Shown piece after piece: positions 25,239-32,660 of a DNA stretch of 50,476 bases. The notes beneath the pieces were generated by a model. It saw only the letters and a list, made by a program, of their open reading frames with translations. It had not been told where the DNA came from and made no database searches. The translations under genes were made by a program, and so were the position numbers. Within the stretch, counting starts at the first letter, position 1. The number at the start of each line of letters is the position of its first letter. The stretch is from the NCBI RefSeq assembly GCF_004803465.1, contig NZ_SRSF01000010.1, forward strand, positions 59,047 to 109,522, in the 5' to 3' direction. Source of the stretch: Neolewinella litorea (GTDB lineage: Bacteria; Bacteroidota; Bacteroidia; Chitinophagales; Saprospiraceae).

Positions 25239-27413
25239 ATGCCTTCAGATTTATACATACAACCTCACTCCAGCGTCGTCATCCTTTCCCCCGAATGGCG
25301 GATTCGGGCCCTGAGCGACAACCTTGCCGACTTGTTGGGCGCGGACGCGGGTGCCATGATCGACGCGCCCGCTAGCCGGCTTTTTTCGGCACCCACAATC
25401 GACAAGATCCGCAACACCAAGTCCAACGGCGTAACCTATCCGATTGCCCTGACCGCGGAAGAGCCCATCAACTGGGGCCACCGACAATGCCTGCCCCGCC
25501 GCCGCCCGGAAGGCATCCTGATCGAGATCGAGCGGTGCGCGCCCGACCCCGAGCCGATTTTCGTTCCCGAGATCAACCTCCGTGACCTGAATGAGACCAT
25601 CTTGGCGGCACCTACTACCCGGAGCCTGCTCCAAACCGTCTGTAACCGATTGGCTACCCTGTTTGGATTCAGCCGGGTGATCGTTTTTGAGTTGGATACG
25701 GAGGGCAATGGTTTCATAAGCACTGAATTCAACGACGGTTCCTTTCCCCTACTGCTCGGCGTTCACTACCGGCCCGAGGATTTTGCCCAGGTGGCGCTCA
25801 GCACCTACGCTGAGGAATCCGTGCTGGTCACGAATTATGAGTCCCGGAATTCGGCGGCGCTTATCGGGGACGTCTCCGGTTTTGAATCCTTGATCCAACT
25901 GGGACTTGGTTGCCGGATGCCCTACCCCCTGCTGCTTGACTTCATGCGGGAAATGGAGATCCAGACGGTCCTGAGCGTAGCCCTGTATAATAAGGACAAG
26001 CTCTGGGGTATGGTATTTGCCCACGCCCACCAGACAATTGTGCTCGACTACCAGTTGCGGACCTTCGTACACCTGGTCGGCAACCTGACCAGTCAGGCCC
26101 TCACCTACCGCGTATTCGACCAGACCCACCGCAACCTGGTGGCATCCGACCACCTCCGGGCCCGGCTCCGGGAAAATATCGCCAGGGCTTCCACCCTGGT
26201 GGATGGCCTTCAGCACTCCGACCCCTCCTTGCTGGACGTGGTGCCCGAGACCAGTGGCGCGGCAATCCTGCTGGAAAACCAGTTCGTAACTATAGGCTCT
26301 ACGCCTACCGAGGAGCAGATACTGGATATTCTGGCCTGGGCCGGGGAGGAGATCAGCAGCAAGGAGGTTTACCATACTGCCCACCTCGAAGCGGTCTACC
26401 CCCCGGCGGCCGACTTCACCGATACCGCCTCCGGGCTGCTCCTCGTTCCCCTTAACGCCCGCTGCACCGACTGGATCGTGTGGTTCCGGCCGGAAAGCGT
26501 GGAAGAGGTCACGTACGGCAGTCTGAGCGCCGAACTGGAGCCAGATGAAAAATCGCGCTTTCAGCTCAAGGCTGAGGTCCGCCGCGGTTATTCCCGCGTC
26601 TGGTCACCGGCGGATATCGACGCCGCCCGCAACCTGCAATCCTACATCCGGGACGTGGTGATGGAGAAGTACAGTCAACTCAGTCGGGTCAACCACCAAC
26701 TGCAAATGGCCTACGAGGAGATGCAGTCGTTCAGTTACACGGTGAGCCACGACCTGCGCGCGCCGCTGCGGGGCATCGATGGCTTCGCCGAAATTTTCAT
26801 CGAGGACTACGGCACCAAGATCGATGCCCAGGGTCAGGCCCTAATCCAGACCATCCAGCAGAACGCGGCCCGCATGAACCAGTACATTGCCGACATCCTG
26901 GAACTCAGCCGGGTAGGTCGGGCCAGTATGGTCATCACGGACTGCCGGGTGGAAGAACTCGTCCAGTCGGCCATGGAGAACCTCAACAAGGGGCGGGCTA
27001 CCCCCGTCACGGTCTCCGTCGCGGAAAATCTTCCCCCCATACGCGGTGATGCGCAACAACTGGGGATCGTGTTTCACCACCTGCTCTCCAACGCCATCAA
27101 ATACAGCCCGAAGACCAAGCCGCCGGAGATCACCGTGGGCTTCCGCCGGATCAATCAATTTGGCGACGGCGAATTTTTCGTGGCCGACAAGGGTATCGGC
27201 ATTTCACCCATCCATCAAGACCGGGTATTCGGGATGTTCAACCGGCTGGTCACCCAGGATGATTACGCGGGCAACGGGGTTGGGCTGGCCATCGTCCGCA
27301 GCATCATCATTCGGCACGGGGGAGAAATTCGCATCGAAAGTCAGGTAGGACGCGGAACCACTTTTCTGTTCCATACCGACCCCCACGAATTGAAAGCAGG
27401 GAAAACTAACTGA
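25239..27413 (+). CDS. Phytochrome-like histidine kinase lacking bilin-binding residues
   Basis: The 724-residue protein has the PAS-GAF-PHY-HisKA-HATPase order of bacteriophytochromes. The first residues (DLYIQPHSSVVIL) match the segment after the usual chromophore Cys, but the Cys itself is absent; an in-frame TAA lies 14 codons before the ATG, so no longer start can supply it. In the GAF domain the position equivalent to the chromophore-contacting His is Leu (PLLLDFMREM against PVHxEYxxNM). The PHY tongue keeps WFRPE but has lost PRxSF. Asp181 corresponds to the DIP Asp. The kinase is intact: His504 in TVSHDLRAPLRG, then HHLLSNAIKYSP and GNGVGLAIVRSI. It is probably a signalling kinase that no longer binds bilin, or binds something else. 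A receiver gene follows. Confidence 0.88.
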   Translation: MPSDLYIQPHSSVVILSPEWRIRALSDNLADLLGADAGAMIDAPASRLFSAPTIDKIRNTKSNGVTYPIALTAEEPINWGHRQCLPRRRPEGILIEIERCAPDPEPIFVPEINLRDLNETILAAPTTRSLLQTVCNRLATLFGFSRVIVFELDTEGNGFISTEFNDGSFPLLLGVHYRPEDFAQVALSTYAEESVLVTNYESRNSAALIGDVSGFESLIQLGLGCRMPYPLLLDFMREMEIQTVLSVALYNKDKLWGMVFAHAHQTIVLDYQLRTFVHLVGNLTSQALTYRVFDQTHRNLVASDHLRARLRENIARASTLVDGLQHSDPSLLDVVPETSGAAILLENQFVTIGSTPTEEQILDILAWAGEEISSKEVYHTAHLEAVYPPAADFTDTASGLLLVPLNARCTDWIVWFRPESVEEVTYGSLSAELEPDEKSRFQLKAEVRRGYSRVWSPADIDAARNLQSYIRDVVMEKYSQLSRVNHQLQMAYEEMQSFSYTVSHDLRAPLRGIDGFAEIFIEDYGTKIDAQGQALIQTIQQNAARMNQYIADILELSRVGRASMVITDCRVEELVQSAMENLNKGRATPVTVSVAENLPPIRGDAQQLGIVFHHLLSNAIKYSPKTKPPEITVGFRRINQFGDGEFFVADKGIGISPIHQDRVFGMFNRLVTQDDYAGNGVGLAIVRSIIIRHGGEIRIESQVGRGTTFLFHTDPHELKAGKTN

Positions 27414-27464
27414 TAGTTATTGCGTTATAGAGGTGCCTGAATAGCTGTTGCTACAGCTGATTTT

Positions 27465-27472
27465 TATATTTG
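27465..27472 (+). promoter_or_regulatory. TATATTTG -7 box for the first response regulator
   Basis: TATATTTG matches TAnnTTTG exactly and lies 32 nt before the ATG at 27505. The nearest upstream TTG (27448-27450) has a short 14-bp spacer. It would allow the regulator to be made separately from the kinase. Confidence 0.45.
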
Positions 27473-27504
27473 TACTTTAGGCGATTGCTCTATCCCGTAA
27501 AACG

Positions 27505-27933
27505 ATGTATACCAATCAAATACTACTGGCCGAAGACGACACAACCGACGCTGAGTTCTTTCAGCGGGCGCTGAGTCGGCTCGATTCACCCCCTGAGCTG
27601 GTGTGGTGCAAGAACGGCGTGGAAGCGTTGGAGGGCCTCGCTTCTTACACCGAAGCCGCCAGCCTGCCCCGTCTGGCCATCCTCGACATAAAGATGCCTG
27701 GCATGAGCGGGCTCGAGGTGCTGGAAAAGCTGAAAAGCGACGCCCGTACCAAGGACATGCCCGTGATCATTATGTCCAGCAGCGATGAACCACAAGACAT
27801 TGCCCGTGCCTACGACTACGGCGCCAACGGCTACCTGGTTAAGCCCAGTCGCTTCCAGGACCTGCGCGAACTCGTAGGATCCATTAACTATTTCTGGATC
27901 AAAACCAACCGCCTCCGCCCGGCCGATTCCTAG
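27505..27933 (+). CDS. Single-domain response regulator (Rcp1-like receiver)
   Basis: The 142-residue protein is a receiver domain only. It has an acidic pocket (LLAEDDTTDAEFF), phospho-acceptor Asp61 (AILDIKMPGMSG), a switch Ser (IIMSSSDE) and Lys in YLVKPSRF. The D-I-K-M-P-G and extra C-terminal segment are typical of the Rcp1 group that pairs with phytochrome kinases. With no output domain it must act through protein contacts or phosphotransfer. It lies 91 bp after the blind phytochrome kinase and before the canonical one, so either could phosphorylate it. Confidence 0.92.
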   Translation: MYTNQILLAEDDTTDAEFFQRALSRLDSPPELVWCKNGVEALEGLASYTEAASLPRLAILDIKMPGMSGLEVLEKLKSDARTKDMPVIIMSSSDEPQDIARAYDYGANGYLVKPSRFQDLRELVGSINYFWIKTNRLRPADS

Positions 27934-28000
27934 ATCGCGCCCCGACGGCTGATTCCCCCACTCCGAACTGCTGTCCGGCTGGAACCCTATGTAGCCCTTC

Positions 28001-28026
28001 GTCTTGTACAAGACAGCATAGTTTTT
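28001..28026 (+). promoter_or_regulatory. Perfect palindrome and promoter-like box upstream of bphP
   Basis: GTCTTGTACAAGAC (28001-28014) is a perfect 14-bp palindrome, followed by TAGTTTTT (28019-28026), a near match to the -7 consensus. The bphP ATG is 49 nt further on. A repressor or activator site that controls the phytochrome operon is plausible. Confidence 0.45.
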
Positions 28027-28074
28027 CCGGCAGAATTGTATAATGGCATAAATCCCGGCAGCAGACCTTCCCCT

Positions 28075-30381
28075 ATGCACGCACATGAAGACCTTGTAGC
28101 CCAGCAATTACGAAACCTTTACCCTTTCAAGGTAAACCTGGAGAACTGTGATGAGGAACCAATCCGCTACATCCAGAGCATCCAGGCACACGCCTGTCTG
28201 GTAGCGGTGGAACTGGATACGCTGACCGTGCGCTTCGCCAGCGAGAACACGATGCAGCACATGGGAAAGTCGTGGAAGTCCATCCTGGATCGCCCGATCC
28301 AGGAGGTGTTCAGCTTTGAAGTAACGGCCCAGATTCCGGTGGGACTCAACCGGGAGGACGGCTTTGAGACCCTAAACCCCATCCAGGCATTCTTTACGAT
28401 CGGCAGTGAGCGGGTGCTGAAGAACGTCATCATCAACCGGTCCGACGATTACCTGCTCATCGAAGTTGAGGCGGCATCCCAGTTCCTGCATGCCTCGCGT
28501 TACCAGCAACTGCTTTCGCGGGCGATCACCAAGATCCAGCGGCTGCGGGAATACGACAACCTGTTTACCGAAACGGCGGCGGTGCTGCGTCAGGTTACTG
28601 GTTATGATCGGGTCATGATCTACAAATTTGACGAGGAGTACAACGGCGAGGTCATCGCCGAGGCCCGCCGTGAAGGACTGGAGCCTTTCGAAGGATTGCG
28701 TTATCCCCACACCGACATTCCCAAACAGGCGCGGGAGCTCTACCTCAAAAATCGGGTGCGCCTCATCAGCGATACCTCCACGCCCTCTTCCCCCCTCCGT
28801 CGCAGCGACAATGTAGGCGATCACTACCTGGACCTGACGGCCGCGGGTAGCCGCGGAGTATCGCCCGTACACGTTGAGTACCTGGGGTACCTGAACGTCA
28901 ACAACTCGCTCAGCGTAGCCATCGTGCAGGAGGGCAAACTGTGGGGCCTGTTTGCGATGCACCACTATTCCCCACGCTTCGTGGACGTCAGCATCCGCAA
29001 TATGCTGCTCTTTGTCGGTCAGATCTTCAGCGGCCACCTTTCCCTGCAGATGGCCAACCGCTACCGGCAGGAAAGTTTGAACCGCAACCTTGCCCGCCTG
29101 GCCATCGGGGAAATGATCACCAAGACGCGGGACATTTTCGAAGGCCTCACCGCCGGCACCCACAACGTGCTGAACATGTTCCAGGGGACCAGCGGGGCCG
29201 CCATACAGTTTGATGGCCGGTACCAGCAATTCCGGAGCGCGCCGCCGCAGGAAAAGATCAATGATCTGATTGCCCTTGTCCGGGAGAACAACGGGCCGGA
29301 GAATAACCTCATTTTCCACCACGACCGGGCAGGTAAGACCTACCCCGACCTTCAGCAGTATTCTGATTCGGCGGCCGGCATCATGATCATATTTCTTAAC
29401 GCCGAGTTCACGGATTGGGTAGCCTGGTTCCGACCCGGCATCTCCCACACCATCACTTGGGCGGGTAAGCCCGAAAAGGAAATGGTGGACTCCGGAGATG
29501 GCGTCCGCCGGCTGGGTCCGCGAAAAAGTTTCCAGCGATACGTAGAAACGGTGGACGGATGCAGCGCCCCCTGGACCAAGGAAGAGATTGACCTGGCTCT
29601 TTCCCTGCGGATCACGATCATCAACAGTCTGATGCAGCGGTATTCCGAAGTCAAGCAGGTGAACGATCAACTGCGGAAAGCGCTCGAGGACCTGGAAACC
29701 TTCAGCTATACGGTTTCCCACGACCTGCGCGCGCCCCTGCGCGCCATCAACGGTTATACGGAAATCCTGGCCGAGGATTACGGCCAGCACCTGGACGATG
29801 ATGCGCGGCTGATCATTCAAAAGATCCACAGCGGTGTGGAACAGATGAACAACTTCATCACCGACATCCTGGAATTGAGCCGGGTGGGCAGCGGGGGTAT
29901 GCAACTGGATGAAGTTGCGCCCGCTCCCCTGGCCGCCGAGGTGATCTCGGAACTCCAGGGCGTCTACCCCAACGCCGAACGGGTGGCGGTCAACATCCAG
30001 CGGAACCTGCCAGTGGTACGTGCCGACAAGCGCCTGATGCGCCAGTTGTACCTCAATCTCATTTCAAACGCTTTCAAGTACCTGGAACCGGATGCTTCCG
30101 GCAAACTCGCCCTGAGCATAGGCGCGCGCCCCGCATCGGAGGGTGAACCGACCACCTACTACGTCACCAATACCGGTCCGGCCATTCCCGAGGAATACAC
30201 CCGCACCATTTTTGAAATGTTCAGCCGACTGTCTTCCCAGACCAAAGCCGAGGGCACGGGGGTCGGCCTGGCCATCGTAGACCGCATCGTGCAACGCCAC
30301 AACGGTAAGGTCTGGGTGACCAATGACCACCTCGGCGTGACTTTCAATTTCTTTCTCAGCCCCGAGAACACCGCTCGATGA
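28075..30381 (+). CDS. bphP: Bacteriophytochrome histidine kinase
   Basis: Taken from the ATG at 28075 the protein has 768 residues and places the chromophore Cys at position 25 (ENCDEEPI), where bacteriophytochromes carry it. A TTG 39 bp upstream is less likely. The order is PAS (about 20-120), GAF (135-300), PHY (310-500), HisKA and HATPase. Visible chromophore contacts are PHTDIP with Asp214, and SPVHVEYL with His266. The PHY tongue has WFRPG and the PRxSF motif (GPRKSF). The kinase has His549 in TVSHDLRAPLRA, NLISNAFKYLE and GTGVGLAIVDRI. It should bind biliverdin and switch between red and far-red states. It is the first gene of an operon with a receiver (4-bp ATGA overlap) and a heme oxygenase. 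Confidence 0.95.
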   Translation: MHAHEDLVAQQLRNLYPFKVNLENCDEEPIRYIQSIQAHACLVAVELDTLTVRFASENTMQHMGKSWKSILDRPIQEVFSFEVTAQIPVGLNREDGFETLNPIQAFFTIGSERVLKNVIINRSDDYLLIEVEAASQFLHASRYQQLLSRAITKIQRLREYDNLFTETAAVLRQVTGYDRVMIYKFDEEYNGEVIAEARREGLEPFEGLRYPHTDIPKQARELYLKNRVRLISDTSTPSSPLRRSDNVGDHYLDLTAAGSRGVSPVHVEYLGYLNVNNSLSVAIVQEGKLWGLFAMHHYSPRFVDVSIRNMLLFVGQIFSGHLSLQMANRYRQESLNRNLARLAIGEMITKTRDIFEGLTAGTHNVLNMFQGTSGAAIQFDGRYQQFRSAPPQEKINDLIALVRENNGPENNLIFHHDRAGKTYPDLQQYSDSAAGIMIIFLNAEFTDWVAWFRPGISHTITWAGKPEKEMVDSGDGVRRLGPRKSFQRYVETVDGCSAPWTKEEIDLALSLRITIINSLMQRYSEVKQVNDQLRKALEDLETFSYTVSHDLRAPLRAINGYTEILAEDYGQHLDDDARLIIQKIHSGVEQMNNFITDILELSRVGSGGMQLDEVAPAPLAAEVISELQGVYPNAERVAVNIQRNLPVVRADKRLMRQLYLNLISNAFKYLEPDASGKLALSIGARPASEGEPTTYYVTNTGPAIPEEYTRTIFEMFSRLSSQTKAEGTGVGLAIVDRIVQRHNGKVWVTNDHLGVTFNFFLSPENTAR

Positions 30382-30866
30382 CTGACCCCCATGCTCCAGC
30401 ACATCCTCAGCCACTGGGCGGCAGCGCGGGGGTCCCCCGTCCGGGAGGAAGCGGGTACATCCTGTACGCCGAAGACAACCTGACGGATGCCACCTTTTTC
30501 ATCCGTGCGCTCTCCCGTTTCTCCCCCTCTACGGTCTGCCACCACCTGGAGAATGGAGCCCTGGCTTACCGTTTTTTGCAGGATTGCGTACGGAACCAGA
30601 AAGAGCTTCCGCAGCTTGTGGTTCTTGACATCAAGATGCCCGGACTGACCGGACTCGACCTGCTGGAACACATCCGCCGAACCCCGGAAACGGCGCGATT
30701 GCCCGTGGTCATCCTCAGCGCCTCGGCGGAAGTCCGCGACCTGAACCGGGCATACGACTGCGACATCAACGCCTACCTGGTCAAGCCGAACCGCTACCGG
30801 CAACTGACCGATCTGGTCAAAGCCCTGGTTACCTTCTGGATTCTCAACAATCAGGTGCCCTCTTGA
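30378..30866 (+). CDS. Single-domain response regulator of the phytochrome
   Basis: The 162-residue receiver has an unstructured Pro/Gly-rich N-terminus of about 25 residues, an acidic pocket (YAEDNLTDATFF), phospho-acceptor Asp84 (VVLDIKMPGLTG), Ser in VILSASAE and Lys in YLVKPNRY. It is similar to the receiver at 27505-27933 and was probably duplicated together with its kinase. The ATG overlaps the bphP stop (ATGA) and its own stop overlaps the heme oxygenase start (TTGA), so the three proteins are translationally coupled. It lacks an output domain. Confidence 0.93.
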   Translation: MTDPHAPAHPQPLGGSAGVPRPGGSGYILYAEDNLTDATFFIRALSRFSPSTVCHHLENGALAYRFLQDCVRNQKELPQLVVLDIKMPGLTGLDLLEHIRRTPETARLPVVILSASAEVRDLNRAYDCDINAYLVKPNRYRQLTDLVKALVTFWILNNQVPS

Positions 30867-31399
30867 GCGATTCCAATACCCTCCTAACGGCCCTGCGGCA
30901 GTCTACCCGGGCGGACCACGAGGCCCTCGAGGAACTGACCCTCGGGGAAAAGATCATGGACGGCTCGCTTACCGCAGCCGAGTATCGTCGCATCATCGAT
31001 TGGCAGCGAAGGAGCCACCTTAAGCTGGAGCCCCGGGTGATCGGCTTCCGGGCCGGGGATTATGCCTACCGCCCCCGATTCGTGGCACCCGCCGCTCCGC
31101 CGCAATCCGAAACCCGAAAAACGGATAAGGCTACGGCCGTGGGCATCCTTTACGTCCTGGAGGGGGCCAGCCTCGGCGGCAGCCTGATCTACCGCAAGTT
31201 GCAGGGCAATGCCTCCCTCGCCTCGGAAGCTCCTTTCGACTTTTACCGGGAACAGGCCGAATGGGGGCTGCAGCAGTGGCGTAATTTCGTGGCCTATCTC
31301 AACGGAGAAAGCTTTACCACCGACGCAACCGAGCGCGCCGCCGACGCCGCCCGGGAAGCCTTTGCCACCTTCCGCCGGGAATGGATCGCCGTGCCGTAG
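30863..31399 (+). CDS. bphO: Biliverdin-producing heme oxygenase
   Basis: The 178-residue protein belongs to the bacterial heme oxygenase family. The proximal heme ligand is His19 in STRADHEALEEL, and the distal helix motif is YVLEGASLGGSLIYRKL. It opens heme to biliverdin, CO and iron, the biliverdin being the chromophore of the phytochrome encoded two genes upstream. The start is TTG, overlapping the preceding TGA as TTGA; no ATG or GTG start is available before the His. The stop codon TAG is also the first three bases of the TAGCTTTG box that precedes the next gene. Confidence 0.93.
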   Translation: MSDSNTLLTALRQSTRADHEALEELTLGEKIMDGSLTAAEYRRIIDWQRRSHLKLEPRVIGFRAGDYAYRPRFVAPAAPPQSETRKTDKATAVGILYVLEGASLGGSLIYRKLQGNASLASEAPFDFYREQAEWGLQQWRNFVAYLNGESFTTDATERAADAAREAFATFRREWIAVP

Positions 31400-31404
31400 C
31401 TTTG
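31397..31404 (+). promoter_or_regulatory. TAGCTTTG box 4 nt before the ArsC-like start
   Basis: TAGCTTTG matches TAnnTTTG exactly, overlaps the bphO stop and is separated from the ATG at 31409 by CGGC. No -33 element is evident at normal spacing. It may be an internal leaderless promoter for the heme genes. Confidence 0.4.
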
Positions 31405-31408
31405 CGGC

Positions 31409-31762
31409 ATGGCGAAGATGTACCAACTGAGCAGCTGCTCGACCTGTCAACGGATCAGGAAAGAACTGGGCGAAGGGCCCGACCTGGAGATCATCAACAT
31501 CAAGGAGCGCGCGATCACGCCGGAAGAACTGGCCTTCCTGGCCGAACGCGCGGGCAGCTACGAGGCCCTGTTCAGCCGTCGCGCCATGAAGTACCGCAGC
31601 CTCGGGCTGGCCGATCAACAGCTCACTGAAGCCGATTACCGACGGCTCATCCTGGAGGAATACACCTTTCTCAAGCGTCCGGTCACCGTGGTAGGCGACC
31701 AGGTATTCGTAGGGAGCGCCAAGAAAACCACCGCCGCCGCCAAAGAAGCCCTCAACCGCTGA
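31409..31762 (+). CDS. ArsC/Spx family thioredoxin-fold protein
   Basis: The 117-residue protein has the active-site start YQLSSCSTCQRIRKEL with Cys10 and Cys13 and the family C-terminus FLKRPVTVVGDQVFVG. ArsC-type enzymes reduce arsenate; Spx-type relatives are redox-sensing regulators. The C-x-x-C pair and absence of other arsenic genes make true arsenate reductase uncertain. It lies 9 bp after bphO, and its TGA shares one base with the hemF ATG, so it is co-translated with heme genes. A second ATG three codons in is possible. Confidence 0.85.
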   Translation: MAKMYQLSSCSTCQRIRKELGEGPDLEIINIKERAITPEELAFLAERAGSYEALFSRRAMKYRSLGLADQQLTEADYRRLILEEYTFLKRPVTVVGDQVFVGSAKKTTAAAKEALNR

Positions 31763-32655
31763 TGCCGGACCGCCACCTCATTACTGAATACTTCCGCCAG
31801 TTGCAGGATAGCATCTGCGGCAGCCTTTCCGCGGCGGACAGGGCCGACTTTACGGAGGACGAGTGGGACCGTCCCGGGGGCGGTGGCGGCCGCGCCCGCG
31901 TGTTGCTCGGTAACGCGATCGAGAAGGGGGGTGTAAACTTCAGCGCGGTACACGGGGAATTGCCACCCGCCGCGGCCCTGAGCCTGCAAACGGAGCAGGA
32001 GGAGGCTGGCTTCTACGCTACGGGGGTAAGCATCGTCTTGCACCCCCGCAATCCACATGTTCCCATCATTCACATGAACGTCCGCTACTTCGAGCTCGAC
32101 GGCGGGCGCTTCTGGTTCGGCGGCGGGATCGACCTGACGCCGCACTACGTCGACCGCGAGCAGGCAGCGTGGTTCCACCGGCAATTGCGGAATACCTGTG
32201 AGGGATTCGATCCGGACTACTACCCCCGCTTCAAGAAGTGGGCGGACGACTATTTCTACATCCCGCACCGGGAGGAAACCCGCGGGGTGGGCGGCATCTT
32301 CTACGACCGGCTGGAACCGCAAACCGAAGGCAAGACAAAGTCTGAATTGTTCGACTTCACCGCGGCAGTCGGTGAGACCTTCGTACCCACCTACCTACAC
32401 CTGCTGGAGCTTAACCGCGATAAGCCGGTGACCGAGACGGAACGTCGGTGGCAGGAACTGAGGCGGGGCCGGTACGTGGAGTTCAATCTGGTGTGGGACC
32501 GCGGCACCAAGTTCGGACTCACCACGAACGGGCGCACGGAAAGCATCCTGATGAGCCTGCCCCCGCTGGCGGGATGGGCCTACGATCACCAACCCGAGCC
32601 CGGCAGTCGGGAGGCCGAAACGCTGAGCCTGCTGCGCAAGGGCATTAACTGGTAA
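31762..32655 (+). CDS. hemF: Oxygen-dependent coproporphyrinogen III oxidase
   Basis: The 297-residue protein has the standard HemF length and signatures: NFSAVHGELP, HMNVRYFELDGG, FGGGIDLTPHYVD, HREETRGVGGIFYDRL and YVEFNLVWDRGTKFGL. It converts coproporphyrinogen III to protoporphyrinogen IX with O2, a late step in heme synthesis, in the cytoplasm. Its place after bphO links heme production to heme consumption for chromophore. Start and stop are tightly coupled to neighbours (1-bp overlap upstream, 5-bp gap downstream). Confidence 0.97.
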   Translation: MPDRHLITEYFRQLQDSICGSLSAADRADFTEDEWDRPGGGGGRARVLLGNAIEKGGVNFSAVHGELPPAAALSLQTEQEEAGFYATGVSIVLHPRNPHVPIIHMNVRYFELDGGRFWFGGGIDLTPHYVDREQAAWFHRQLRNTCEGFDPDYYPRFKKWADDYFYIPHREETRGVGGIFYDRLEPQTEGKTKSELFDFTAAVGETFVPTYLHLLELNRDKPVTETERRWQELRRGRYVEFNLVWDRGTKFGLTTNGRTESILMSLPPLAGWAYDHQPEPGSREAETLSLLRKGINW

Positions 32656-32660
32656 CGCCA

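Noticed and set aside
25239..25260. A missed N-terminal Cys in the first phytochrome kinase through a wrong start
   Set aside because: An in-frame TAA lies 14 codons upstream and no Cys codon lies between it and the ATG, so no alternative start restores it.
31409..31762. Arsenic resistance operon around the ArsC-like gene
   Set aside because: No arsR, arsB/acr3 or arsA gene is nearby. The neighbours are heme and phytochrome genes.
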